Source: Lachnospiraceae bacterium (GTDB lineage: Bacteria; Bacillota; Clostridia; Lachnospirales; Lachnospiraceae). Taken from it: a stretch of DNA of 6,177 nucleotides. The stretch spans positions 1 to 6,177 of the forward strand of contig CAAGSD010000025.1 in assembly GCA_900772845.1 (NCBI GenBank), written 5' to 3'. This document shows positions 1 through 6,022 of the stretch, piece by piece. Each line of letters begins with the position of its first letter. Position 1 is the stretch's first letter. A model generated the notes under the pieces. It saw only the letters and a list, made by a program, of their open reading frames with translations. It ran no database searches and was not told the origin of the DNA. The translations under genes and the position numbers were made by a program.

Positions 1-142
1 GTATTTATTTAAATTCCATACTCTGATGGACTGTCTTGATTGCATTATTTTGCGGAATTGCTATAGATAAGATTTCAGGTAGATATACACAATTTGTCTC
101 ATCCAAATTTATAAGATTTCACAAATTCTTCACATTTTCCTC
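1..142. other. AT-rich non-coding stretch at left edge
   Basis: I see no gene here. One short open frame (36-257, + strand) crosses the stretch, but it has no ribosome binding site, its composition is not protein-like, and it runs through the promoter of the following gene. No convincing terminator or RNA gene is visible. It is probably the tail of an intergenic region whose upstream gene lies outside the window. Confidence 0.5.
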
Positions 143-170
143 TTGCATTTCATTTCTAGCGTGTTATAAT
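143..170 (+). promoter_or_regulatory. Predicted sigma-A-type promoter of the L25 gene
   Basis: A -35 box TTGCAT (143-148) is followed by a 16-bp spacer and a perfect -10 box TATAAT (165-170). A TG one base before the -10 (162-163) makes it an extended -10. Transcription should begin near 177 and give a leader of about 130 nt before the L25 start codon. The promoter is predicted from sequence only. Confidence 0.75.
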
Positions 171-231
171 ACAGCTGTAACAAAGATAAAGAACAAACAA
201 CTGAATACTCAAAAATACTTAACACCACCTG

Positions 232-248
232 GAGCATTTCGGATGCTC
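232..248 (+). other. Small hairpin in the L25 leader
   Basis: GAGCAT (232-237) pairs with ATGCTC (243-248) around a TTCGG loop. No T-run follows, so it is not an intrinsic terminator. It lies in the untranslated leader about 45 nt upstream of the L25 ribosome binding site. It could stabilise the mRNA or take part in regulation, but nothing in the sequence decides this. Confidence 0.45.
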
Positions 249-306
249 ATAAATTGAAGATAGTGTCAAGCGTGTCACCTCAGCTGTAAAATGGAGGAAA
301 AGTCAA

Positions 307-903
307 ATGAATACTTTAAAAGCTGAAAAAAGAACAATGGACACAAAGGCCAAAAGATTAAGAAGAGAAGGCTACGTTACAGGTAACGTATTTGGCAGAG
401 AGATGGAAGGTTCTCTTCCTGTTAAAATCGAGAAATCTGCTGTCGAGAAACTTCTCAAGACAAGTAACAAAGGAAGCCAGATCATGTTGGATGTAGATGG
501 TCAGTCATATGACGTACTGATCAAAGAGATCCAGTTCAATCCGTTAAAAGGACAGGTGGATGAAATAGATTTTCAGGCACTGGTAAGCAACGAGAAAGTA
601 CATTCCGTAGCAGAGATCGTACTTGTAAACCACGACAAACTGGCAGCTGGTGTATTACAGCAGCATCTGGAAGAGATTTCTTTCAGAGCTTTCCCATCAG
701 CACTGGTAGACAAAGTTATGGTAGATGTCGGTGACATGAAAGTCGGCGACGTGATCAAAGTCAAAGACCTCGCCATTGCCCAGGACAAAGATGTAGACTT
801 AAAGACAGACCTCGAAGCTGCAGTCGTATCCGTAGCCGCAGTTCACGTAGACCCGGCTCTGGAAGCTGAAGAAGAGGCCGCTGCTGAAGAAGAAACTAAA
901 TAA
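307..903 (+). CDS. rplY: 50S ribosomal protein L25, CTC/TL5 long form
   Basis: This is ribosomal protein L25 in its long CTC form, which binds 5S rRNA in the central protuberance of the large ribosomal subunit. The 198-residue protein has the expected three parts. Residues 1-92 form the L25 5S-binding domain, with the basic RREGYVTGNVFG segment at 19-30 where many relatives have PGVIYG, and the conserved KEIQFNPLKGQVDEIDF strand at 74-89. Residues 97-182 form the beta-rich TL5 C-terminal domain. An acidic Glu/Ala tail runs from about 184 to 198. The length is normal for the CTC type. The ATG at 307 is preceded by GGAGG (293-297) with a 9-nt gap. The gene stands alone between its own promoter and terminator. 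Related ctc genes in Bacillus are general-stress genes, but the promoter here looks like a housekeeping one. Confidence 0.95.
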   Translation: MNTLKAEKRTMDTKAKRLRREGYVTGNVFGREMEGSLPVKIEKSAVEKLLKTSNKGSQIMLDVDGQSYDVLIKEIQFNPLKGQVDEIDFQALVSNEKVHSVAEIVLVNHDKLAAGVLQQHLEEISFRAFPSALVDKVMVDVGDMKVGDVIKVKDLAIAQDKDVDLKTDLEAAVVSVAAVHVDPALEAEEEAAAEEETK

Positions 904-926
904 CATAATATCTCCTTTAACATTTA

Positions 927-960
927 TTCAGGTACGCTCAGGTGTACCTGAATTTTTTTT
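927..960 (+). terminator. Intrinsic terminator after the L25 gene
   Basis: A perfect 9-bp stem, TTCAGGTAC (927-935) with GTACCTGAA (944-952), closes an 8-nt loop and is followed directly by eight T residues (953-960). It begins 24 bp after the L25 stop codon. On the opposite strand the hairpin is not followed by a T-run, so it should not terminate the convergent regulator gene efficiently. Confidence 0.93.
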
Positions 961-1032
961 ATCAAATTATCAAAGCATCTCCCTCCACAAATAATTGACC
1001 TTTCCAGATATCTGCACTATCCTGTTCCCGTA

Positions 1033-2583
1033 CTATTCTTTCTCTTGCTCCTGCTCCAGCAGCCTGAACGACAATTCCAGATAAAAAATCTCCTCCGGAT
1101 CATCCAGCTCCGACTGCAGGATTTCCTTAATCCTGTCCAGCCTGTAAAGAAACGTACTGCGGTGGATAAACAATTCCCTTGCCGCCTGGGTTGCACTGAG
1201 ATGCTGCTCCAGATACACTCTCAATGTCTCCATGTACTGAGTCTGATTCTCCTCATCATGCTTCTTCAGTTCCAGCAGCCCTTCATGACAGATCATTGTT
1301 CCCGGCAGTCTTCTTGTTGCCTGTTCCAGAATATAAGTCAATGCCACCTGACCGAAATAATGAATCCACAGATAAGGCTTCTTACGGCTTCCTACATCCA
1401 GAGCCGTCTTCGCCTGCACATACTGCCGTCTCAGATTCATATGTCCTGTCATCACCCTGCTATATCCGGCTTTCAGATAAGTATCCCTGATAAAATAAAC
1501 CAGTTTTCCGGCTACTTCCTCCTGACTTTTTCCAAGTCTGGTAAGATCAAAAAACGCCACAATTTCATCCTGATAAAGAAAACTCACAGAATCCTCAAAT
1601 TTCTTCTTAACATACCGACAGATTGCTTTCGTAGAAAGATTCTGCTGATTCAGATAGGTGATCTGCAGGATCAGGCACATATATTCATGATTTCCACTCC
1701 ATCCCAGTTCACTCAGTTCTCTGCTCACCTGCATATAATCCGCAGTTCTGTCCGACAAAATCCTCACAAAAATCTGCTCCATATCCCTGTCCGGATCTTC
1801 TTCCTCCGCTTCATGTGCAAGCAGATACTCCAGTTTCTCCACCAGAATATCCAGTACACAGATAACTCCCAGTGTAATCTCTGATCTGCACTCAGTTAAA
1901 ACCAGCCTGTGAGTTGCTTTCCCATCCACAAACAGATTTCTGTTCATCGAACGACATCCACTGATGTAAGCCGGAAACATCACATATTCATGCGTATCTG
2001 CCATATCTCGATAAGTTTCATTCTGCAGAAGCGCATTTACATATTCCATATTCAACCCGTCATCTGTATACGGCCGCGCCCTCGGCGGCAGATACTCGCT
2101 TCCCGCTTCCGCTACGAAGGTAAAATCCAGTCCTGTTACAGTCATCGGATTCTGCAGAAATTCCGATGTCACCTGCAAAAGCCGATCCATTCCGGCATGT
2201 TCTAACATCAGATCATGGATCTTCCGTTCCCATTCATCAGCCGCATCAAAAATCTCCTGCACATCATTCATAAATTCTGCTATTTCTTCCAAACTATCAA
2301 GCGCAATATGAATATACGGAATCTGCTGAAGCTCTTCTGATGCAGCATTAATCTCCTCTCTCCCACAAAATACCCAGAATATATTTTCAGCAGTCAGAAC
2401 TGCCGATTCCCACTCTTTGGCATATCTCCGTACCACATAAACATGCCCATGTCGAAATGTTTCTTTTTTTTCATAACACAAAAAAGGGCGCAGATATCCG
2501 TCTGAACCGGATAAAGTTCCCCTTTGCGTAATTTCATATTTCTCTTTTATTTTTTCATATAAATAAACTGATGACAGCTGCAA
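1033..2583 (-). CDS. PucR/CdaR-family transcriptional regulator
   Basis: This is a probable DNA-binding regulator of about 516 residues. The C-terminal 70 or so residues match the PucR-type helix-turn-helix: an EGLLELKKHD segment, then ETLRVYLEQHLSATQAAREL and IHRSTFLYRLDRIKEIL, with the HTH near residues 462-485. Before it lies a CdaR-like (GGDEF-related) middle domain, roughly 275-410, recognisable from the GYSRVMTGHMNLRRQYVQAKTAL segment. The N-terminal half (about 1-260) is probably a sensory region that I cannot assign to a ligand. I chose a TTG start at 2583 because GGGAGG (2593-2598) sits 9 nt upstream. The frame extends to a GTG at 2616, but that codon has no ribosome binding site and lies upstream of the likely transcription start. 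The gene is downstream of the corrinoid-protein gene on the same strand, with a 107-bp gap. Inference: it controls the adjacent methyl-transfer genes. Confidence 0.87.
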   Translation of the reverse strand: MQLSSVYLYEKIKEKYEITQRGTLSGSDGYLRPFLCYEKKETFRHGHVYVVRRYAKEWESAVLTAENIFWVFCGREEINAASEELQQIPYIHIALDSLEEIAEFMNDVQEIFDAADEWERKIHDLMLEHAGMDRLLQVTSEFLQNPMTVTGLDFTFVAEAGSEYLPPRARPYTDDGLNMEYVNALLQNETYRDMADTHEYVMFPAYISGCRSMNRNLFVDGKATHRLVLTECRSEITLGVICVLDILVEKLEYLLAHEAEEEDPDRDMEQIFVRILSDRTADYMQVSRELSELGWSGNHEYMCLILQITYLNQQNLSTKAICRYVKKKFEDSVSFLYQDEIVAFFDLTRLGKSQEEVAGKLVYFIRDTYLKAGYSRVMTGHMNLRRQYVQAKTALDVGSRKKPYLWIHYFGQVALTYILEQATRRLPGTMICHEGLLELKKHDEENQTQYMETLRVYLEQHLSATQAARELFIHRSTFLYRLDRIKEILQSELDDPEEIFYLELSFRLLEQEQEKE

Positions 2584-2592
2584 GTCTACAAT

Positions 2593-2598
2593 CCTCCC
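2593..2598 (-). promoter_or_regulatory. Ribosome binding site that sets the regulator's TTG start
   Basis: GGGAGG on the - strand lies 9 nt before a TTG at 2581-2583. It falls inside the longer frame that opens with GTG at 2616, which has nothing comparable upstream. This supports the shorter protein, with a sequence beginning (M)QLSSVYLYEKIKEKY. Confidence 0.7.
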
Positions 2599-2618
2599 GT
2601 CACATAATTGAAGCACCT

Positions 2619-2627
2619 ATTTTACCA
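2619..2627 (-). promoter_or_regulatory. Possible extended -10 promoter of the regulator gene
   Basis: The - strand reads TGGTAAAAT, an extended -10 element (TG, one base, TAAAAT), with no clear -35 box at 16-18 bp. Initiation would fall near 2612, 29 nt before the proposed TTG start and downstream of the alternative GTG. The regulator could therefore be transcribed independently of the corrinoid gene, or be co-transcribed with it, since no terminator is seen in the 107-bp gap. Confidence 0.4.
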
Positions 2628-2690
2628 GTCAATTCTATAGCAATTTAACTCACATTATGTCTTTCTCATACGCACCTGTCAGCCCGGTTC

Positions 2691-3326
2691 TCACACAATA
2701 AACGTCTTCGCAACTTCCACAGCCTCAATACAGTTCTCTGTATAGGCATCTGCTCCCATATTCTTCGCCAGCTGCTCCGTTACTGCACCTCCACCGACCA
2801 TAATCTTAAATTTATGCTTACTGCTGCTTCGTTTCAGAGACTTTACCACCTGCTCCATCTCCGGAATTGAGGTACTCAGAAGCGAGGAGATACACACGAT
2901 CGACACATCCGGATTCTGCTTCACTGCACGCAGAAACTGCTTCTCAGAAATGTCCACTCCCAGATCGATCACCTTAAATCCGGCACTGCGAAACATGATC
3001 GCAACCAGATTCTTACCTACATCATGCAGATCACCTTCCACCGTTCCAAGGATCACAGTTCCGATATTCCTCCTGCCAAACTGCGAGTCCTGTTCCTCCA
3101 ACAATTCAAAACCCTTGCGCACACTTCGGGCTGCTGCCAGAATTTTAATAATATCCGCACCATTGGATTTGTAATTCTCCCCCACTGTTCGCATAGCCGG
3201 AGTCATGGCCTCTTCCACAATCCGCCCTGCAGGAATATGCTGCTTCAATGCCTCCCGCACCAGCTTCTCTGTCTCCCCCGGATGCCCGTCTTCAATTGTT
3301 TTTCTTAACTGTTCCAGTACTGTCAT
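2691..3326 (-). CDS. Methyltransferase corrinoid protein (MtaC/MtbC/MttC type)
   Basis: A 211-residue cytoplasmic cobalamin carrier that accepts a methyl group from a substrate-specific methyltransferase and passes it on. Residues 1-80 form the helical cap (B12-binding_2) domain and 88-211 the Rossmann-like B12-binding domain. The cobalamin signature is complete: DLHDVG at 99-104 (D-x-H-x-x-G, with His101 as the expected lower axial cobalt ligand), then SSLLSTS at 147-153 and GGGA at 178-181. Length is normal for a free-standing corrinoid protein. The ATG at 3326 has GAGG only 2 nt upstream and a weaker GGGTGG 9 nt upstream, so the translation signal is not ideal. The cap helix reads NGADIIKILAAARSV instead of the usual F-x-P-x-L...A-x-x-M pattern, which marks a divergent subfamily. 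No cognate methyltransferase lies in the window, so the substrate cannot be named. The neighbouring activator fits the role. Confidence 0.92.
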   Translation of the reverse strand: MTVLEQLRKTIEDGHPGETEKLVREALKQHIPAGRIVEEAMTPAMRTVGENYKSNGADIIKILAAARSVRKGFELLEEQDSQFGRRNIGTVILGTVEGDLHDVGKNLVAIMFRSAGFKVIDLGVDISEKQFLRAVKQNPDVSIVCISSLLSTSIPEMEQVVKSLKRSSSKHKFKIMVGGGAVTEQLAKNMGADAYTENCIEAVEVAKTFIV

Positions 3327-3356
3327 ATCCTCAAGCCACCCTTAATACCTTCTGCC

Positions 3357-3388
3357 AAAAATCCCCCGCCCTGCGGCGAAGGATTTTT
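3357..3388 (-). terminator. Intrinsic-terminator-like hairpin in the corrinoid gene leader
   Basis: On the - strand, AAAAATCC then TTCGCC (3388 to 3375) pairs with GGCGGG then GGATTTTT (3370 to 3357) around a GCAG loop. The result is a 14-bp stem with two U-G wobble pairs, ending in five U. On + strand RNA the same two positions are C-A mismatches, so the fold favours - strand transcripts. Only 30 bp separate it from the corrinoid start codon, too few for a complete promoter. It therefore either ends messages from the upstream DUF2284 gene with partial read-through, or works as an attenuator for the corrinoid gene. The + strand copy also ends in six T, so it might act both ways. Confidence 0.65.
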
Positions 3389-3425
3389 TGATTTTTCAAA
3401 CACGCTCTACGCTTTCAATATCTGT

Positions 3426-3454
3426 ATTTTATCATAGCTCACTGTTATTTACAA
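3426..3454 (-). promoter_or_regulatory. Predicted promoter of the corrinoid-protein gene
   Basis: The - strand has TTGTAA (3454-3449), a 17-bp spacer and TAAAAT (3431-3426), with TG one base before the -10 (extended -10). Initiation would be near 3419, giving a leader of about 93 nt that contains the hairpin at 3357-3388. It lies about 140 bp downstream of the DUF2284 stop codon. Confidence 0.6.
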
Positions 3455-3497
3455 CGAAAACCGAATTCCCCTTCCGCAACCTCCACAGGGAATTTAC

Positions 3498-3513
3498 TTG
3501 ATTTAAGTCAAGC
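3498..3513. repeat. 16-bp near-palindrome
   Basis: CTTGATTTAAGTCAAG reads almost the same on both strands; two symmetrical positions (T opposite G) break perfect symmetry. It is a plausible operator or a hairpin arm, located upstream of the predicted corrinoid-gene promoter, but it also lies inside the repeat-like block, so its role is open. Confidence 0.4.
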
Positions 3514-3530
3514 AGATATTCATAATTCAC

Positions 3531-3568
3531 TTCGCTACGCATCTCTACACCAAATGGCTGCTCCACAG
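3531..3568 (+). repeat. Dispersed intergenic repeat, copy 1
   Basis: This 38-bp segment aligns without gaps to 4196-4233 with 29 of 38 identical bases. The shared core is CACC, then AAT, then CTGCTCC and CAG. Five of the six differences in the last 22 or so positions are A/G transitions. Both copies lie in gaps between - strand genes and in the same orientation. Confidence 0.6.
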
Positions 3569-3594
3569 GGGACTTGATTGATTCGGTTAAAATA

Positions 3595-4131
3595 TTATTC
3601 CAGAAGGTAACAACTCGTATAAGCAATCGTACAATCCCCATAATAATACTGTAGCTCATTGGCCTGGCAGACCTGTGTTACCAGCATCCCATAAGCCTCC
3701 ATCGATGAGAAAGCCTGTTTCGGAAATCTGCATGGAGCATCTGGATAAGTACAGACCTTACATTTCGTACAGCATCCCGCACCAATCGCCAGCATATCCG
3801 GATAAATCTCCCGAAGTTTCTTCTCAAACTCTGTAAAATATTTCTTATGCCTCGCCTCTGTTTCCATCATCCCTTCTCCATCCAGCGCATCCTCCAGTTC
3901 CCCCACTGTCTGAACAATAATCCCATACTTATACTGCCGGACTTTCGCTTCACATTCCTCAAGAGAGCCACATCCCGGAGGACAGCTCCAGCACTTATCA
4001 TACTTATGACAGGTATCTGCTGCACACATCTGTCGAACCTCCGGCTTCAGCTCAATCGTATCACAATCCAGCAACACCACATGCGAAAACCCCTGCTCCA
4101 TTCCCATTTTCTCTAATTTTCTAATGTCCAT
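3595..4131 (-). CDS. DUF2284 cysteine-rich putative metal-binding protein
   Basis: A 178-residue soluble protein that I recognise as DUF2284, annotated in databases as a predicted metal-binding protein of unknown reaction. It has 15 cysteines in two main clusters. The first, residues 36-60, is the family signature C-x4-C-x5-C-x2-C-x3-C-x5-C, including KCWSCPPGCGSLEEC. The second, 120-134, reads CCTKCKVCTYPDAPC, with further Cys at 155, 167 and 174. Such spacing suits one or two Fe-S clusters or zinc, which is inference. The ATG at 4131 follows AAGGGG (4139-4144) with a 7-nt gap, and the length is typical, so the gene looks complete. It sits between the corrinoid activator and the corrinoid protein on the same strand, which suggests a supporting redox or metal role in that system. 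Confidence 0.88.
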   Translation of the reverse strand: MDIRKLEKMGMEQGFSHVVLLDCDTIELKPEVRQMCAADTCHKYDKCWSCPPGCGSLEECEAKVRQYKYGIIVQTVGELEDALDGEGMMETEARHKKYFTEFEKKLREIYPDMLAIGAGCCTKCKVCTYPDAPCRFPKQAFSSMEAYGMLVTQVCQANELQYYYGDCTIAYTSCYLLE

Positions 4132-4178
4132 AATCTAACCCCTTACTCTCTTGTATAATCTATAGCAACCTCATCAGG

Positions 4179-4194
4179 AGGATAAAATTATCCT
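4179..4194. repeat. Short palindrome in the DUF2284 leader
   Basis: AGGATAA (4179-4185) and TTATCCT (4188-4194) form a 7-bp stem with a 2-base centre, about 48 bp upstream of the DUF2284 start codon. In RNA the loop would be strained, so it may act as a DNA operator or as part of a larger fold with the flanking AGGAG (4176-4180) and CTCCT (4200-4204). No T-run follows on the - strand. Confidence 0.35.
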
Positions 4195-4195
4195 T

Positions 4196-4233
4196 TTCGC
4201 TCCTCAGTTCTGCACCGAATAACTGCTCCGCAG
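4196..4233 (+). repeat. Dispersed intergenic repeat, copy 2
   Basis: The diverged partner of 3531-3568, in the 152-bp gap between the activator and DUF2284 genes. It contains a compact inverted repeat, AACTGC (4221-4226) with GCAGTT (4230-4235), around TCC. No run of T follows on either strand, so I do not call it a terminator. The activator and DUF2284 genes are therefore probably co-transcribed across it. Confidence 0.6.
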
Positions 4234-4283
4234 TTTACCAGAATAAGTCTGCACTTCTCAATAATTCAATCAGGCAGATAAAA

Positions 4284-6017
4284 TCATTCACCTGTCTCAA
4301 ATCCCAGTTCATCAATAAAATAATCCTGAAAATCAGCCGAAGCAGCCAGCTCAACGAATTCAATCTTTCTCACCAGCTCATCCATCTCCAGCATTTCCTT
4401 CTCATTCACAAGTGCGATCTTCGCACCCTCACCGGCAGCATTTCCCACTGGCTTCACTTTCTTCACAAGCGTCGCCGGAAGCAAGCCAATCTTCCCTGCA
4501 CTGACCGGATCCATATAGTTGCCAAAAGCACCTGCAATATATACCGAACAGATATCATCTTCTGTAATCCCAAGCCGCTCCATAAGCATCTGAATTCCCG
4601 CTGCAATCGCAGCTTTCGCAAGTTGAACCTCTCCGAGATCCTTCTGAGTCAGATAAACCCCTCTCTCATTACCGCCCCGCTCCGGCGGTACCAGAATAAA
4701 CACACCTTGCTTCTCCAGTCCGCTTCTCAGCACTCCATTCTCATCCAGCATTCCGGCATCCAGAAGCCCCGCCACCAGATCGATCAATCCCGAACCACAC
4801 AAACCAACAGCCGGCTTATTCCCAACAGTTGTATAACTCCACTTCCCAGCCTCATACTTCACATGATCCACAGCCCCAGCCGCGCCACGCATTCCACACT
4901 CAATCTTCGCACCCTCAAAAGCAGGCCCTGCCGCAGTAGAACAAGTCACCATCCGTTTCCTGTTCCCCAGAACCATCTCGCCATTCGTTCCAATATCGAT
5001 CATCAGAGAAATCTCCTCCTGCCGATCCTGCCTGATAGCCAGCAAACATCCACAGGTATCCGCCCCCACATATCCTGCAATATCCGGAAGCATAATCAAC
5101 TCTGCACGCTCCTGCACAGACAGACCATAATCCCCCGCATTCAGCACCAGCCTCTCACTCATAGCCGGAGTATACGGCGCATGCACCAGCGAAGCCGGAG
5201 AAATCCCCAGAAACAGATGATGCATACAGGTATTTCCCACAACACACACCTGAAAAACATCCTCTCTCCTTATCCCAGCATCCTCTGCCAGACGTCCCAG
5301 CATCTCATTAACCGCTTCCCGGACACACATACTCAACACTTCTGTTCCATGCTCCAACGCATAATTCGCCCTCATGATCACATCTGCACCATACTGCGCC
5401 TGCGGATTCATCCTGCTCTCAACTGCCAGAGTCCTCCCATCCGCACCATCCAGCAAATACCCCGCAATGGTAGTCGTCCCAATATCAAAAGCCGCCAGAC
5501 ACCTCCGACCAGCTTCCTTCCTCATTTCCAGAATCCGCCGTCTACTGTAAATCACATACCATTCGTCAGAATCCCTGCGCATCCCATACAATTCACCCGC
5601 CAGCTTCAGATCCACCTCCATCTGCCCCGGCTCAACCTCACCATCTGTCTCCGCCAGCGTATCCAGCAGCCTCTGCCAGTCCGACCGCATCTCCCCTGTT
5701 TTCGCCTTCTCCAGCTCAACCTGAGCCATCCGCAGTCCCGGTTCAAACACAACCTCTCTGTTAAATCCATCCGTCAAAATCTTCTCATTACCAGCCCTGT
5801 CCAATGTCTCCACTACACAAATCTCACCTTCACCAATCCGCACCTGACACGCCTTAACCACTTCACCATTAATCCTAACCAGACACTTCCCACATTTCCC
5901 CAGACCGCCACAAGGCGCATCCGGCCTCAGTCCTGCCTGAATCTCCGCCTCCAGTACCGATATCCCATCCTCCACCTCTATCTCAACATCCTCACGCACA
6001 AACTTAACCCAAGCCAT
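4284..6017 (-). CDS. RACo/RamA-like corrinoid activation protein (2Fe-2S + ASKHA)
   Basis: A 577-residue cytoplasmic protein that should reduce inactive Co(II) corrinoid to Co(I) at the expense of ATP, restoring methyl-transfer activity. Residues 1-72 form a ferredoxin-like domain with four cysteines, C36-x5-C42-x2-C45-x11-C57 (PCGGLGKCGKC), the pattern of a [2Fe-2S] cluster. A linker covers about 73-170. The ASKHA ATPase domain follows: FDIGTTT at 177-183, NPQAQYGADVI at 204-214, GNTCMHH at 261-267, DIGTNGE at 341-347, GLCGSGLIDL at 405-414 and AGAFGNYMDP at 495-504. The extra C-terminal [4Fe-4S] motifs of methanogen RamA are absent, so the bacterial RACo type fits better. Length is slightly short for the family. 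I start it at the ATG at 6017, with GGGAGG 5 nt upstream; the frame opens earlier at a TTG (6059) without a binding site. Its partner is probably the corrinoid protein at 2691-3326. Confidence 0.93.
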   Translation of the reverse strand: MAWVKFVREDVEIEVEDGISVLEAEIQAGLRPDAPCGGLGKCGKCLVRINGEVVKACQVRIGEGEICVVETLDRAGNEKILTDGFNREVVFEPGLRMAQVELEKAKTGEMRSDWQRLLDTLAETDGEVEPGQMEVDLKLAGELYGMRRDSDEWYVIYSRRRILEMRKEAGRRCLAAFDIGTTTIAGYLLDGADGRTLAVESRMNPQAQYGADVIMRANYALEHGTEVLSMCVREAVNEMLGRLAEDAGIRREDVFQVCVVGNTCMHHLFLGISPASLVHAPYTPAMSERLVLNAGDYGLSVQERAELIMLPDIAGYVGADTCGCLLAIRQDRQEEISLMIDIGTNGEMVLGNRKRMVTCSTAAGPAFEGAKIECGMRGAAGAVDHVKYEAGKWSYTTVGNKPAVGLCGSGLIDLVAGLLDAGMLDENGVLRSGLEKQGVFILVPPERGGNERGVYLTQKDLGEVQLAKAAIAAGIQMLMERLGITEDDICSVYIAGAFGNYMDPVSAGKIGLLPATLVKKVKPVGNAAGEGAKIALVNEKEMLEMDELVRKIEFVELAASADFQDYFIDELGFETGE

Positions 6018-6022
6018 AAAAA

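Larger units (their letters stand above)
3459..3588. repeat. Inverted-repeat-bounded intergenic block
   Basis: AACCGAAT (3459-3466) and ATTCGGTT (3581-3588) form a perfect 8-bp inverted repeat around about 114 bp. Inside are two direct copies of CTCCACAGGG (3481-3490 and 3561-3570, 80 bp apart), each followed within a few bases by ACTTGATT, and a near-palindrome CTTGATTTAAGTCAAG. One end lies 6 bp after the DUF2284 stop codon. No target-site duplication is obvious. It may be a non-coding intergenic repeat (MITE- or REP-like) or a folded RNA segment; the second copy of part of it at 4196-4233 favours a repeat. Confidence 0.5.

Noticed and set aside
36..257. 73-codon open frame on the + strand
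   Set aside because: It has no ribosome binding site, spans the L25 promoter and leader, and its translation resembles no protein family I know.
796..920. Short - strand frame antisense to the L25 tail, with AAAGGAG 6 nt before an ATG at 906
   Set aside because: The translation is a run of Phe, Ser, Gly and Arg residues mirroring the Glu/Ala-rich tail of L25; the binding-site-like bases are most likely coincidence.
1045..1884. 279-codon open frame on the + strand
   Set aside because: It is the antisense shadow of the PucR/CdaR regulator and is rich in Leu, Gln, His and Ile without any recognisable domain.
3327..3594. Cobalamin riboswitch upstream of the corrinoid gene
   Set aside because: The predicted leader is only about 93 nt, far shorter than a cobalamin riboswitch, and I find no B12 box (GCCACTG) on the - strand of this gap.
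3432..3659. 75-codon open frame on the - strand overlapping the end of the DUF2284 gene
   Set aside because: It is a translation of the intergenic repeat-like block in another frame, overlaps a well-supported gene by 65 bp, and has no good ribosome binding site.
4221..4235. Terminator between the activator and DUF2284 genes
   Set aside because: The AACTGC/GCAGTT hairpin has only six pairs and is not followed by a T-run on either strand.
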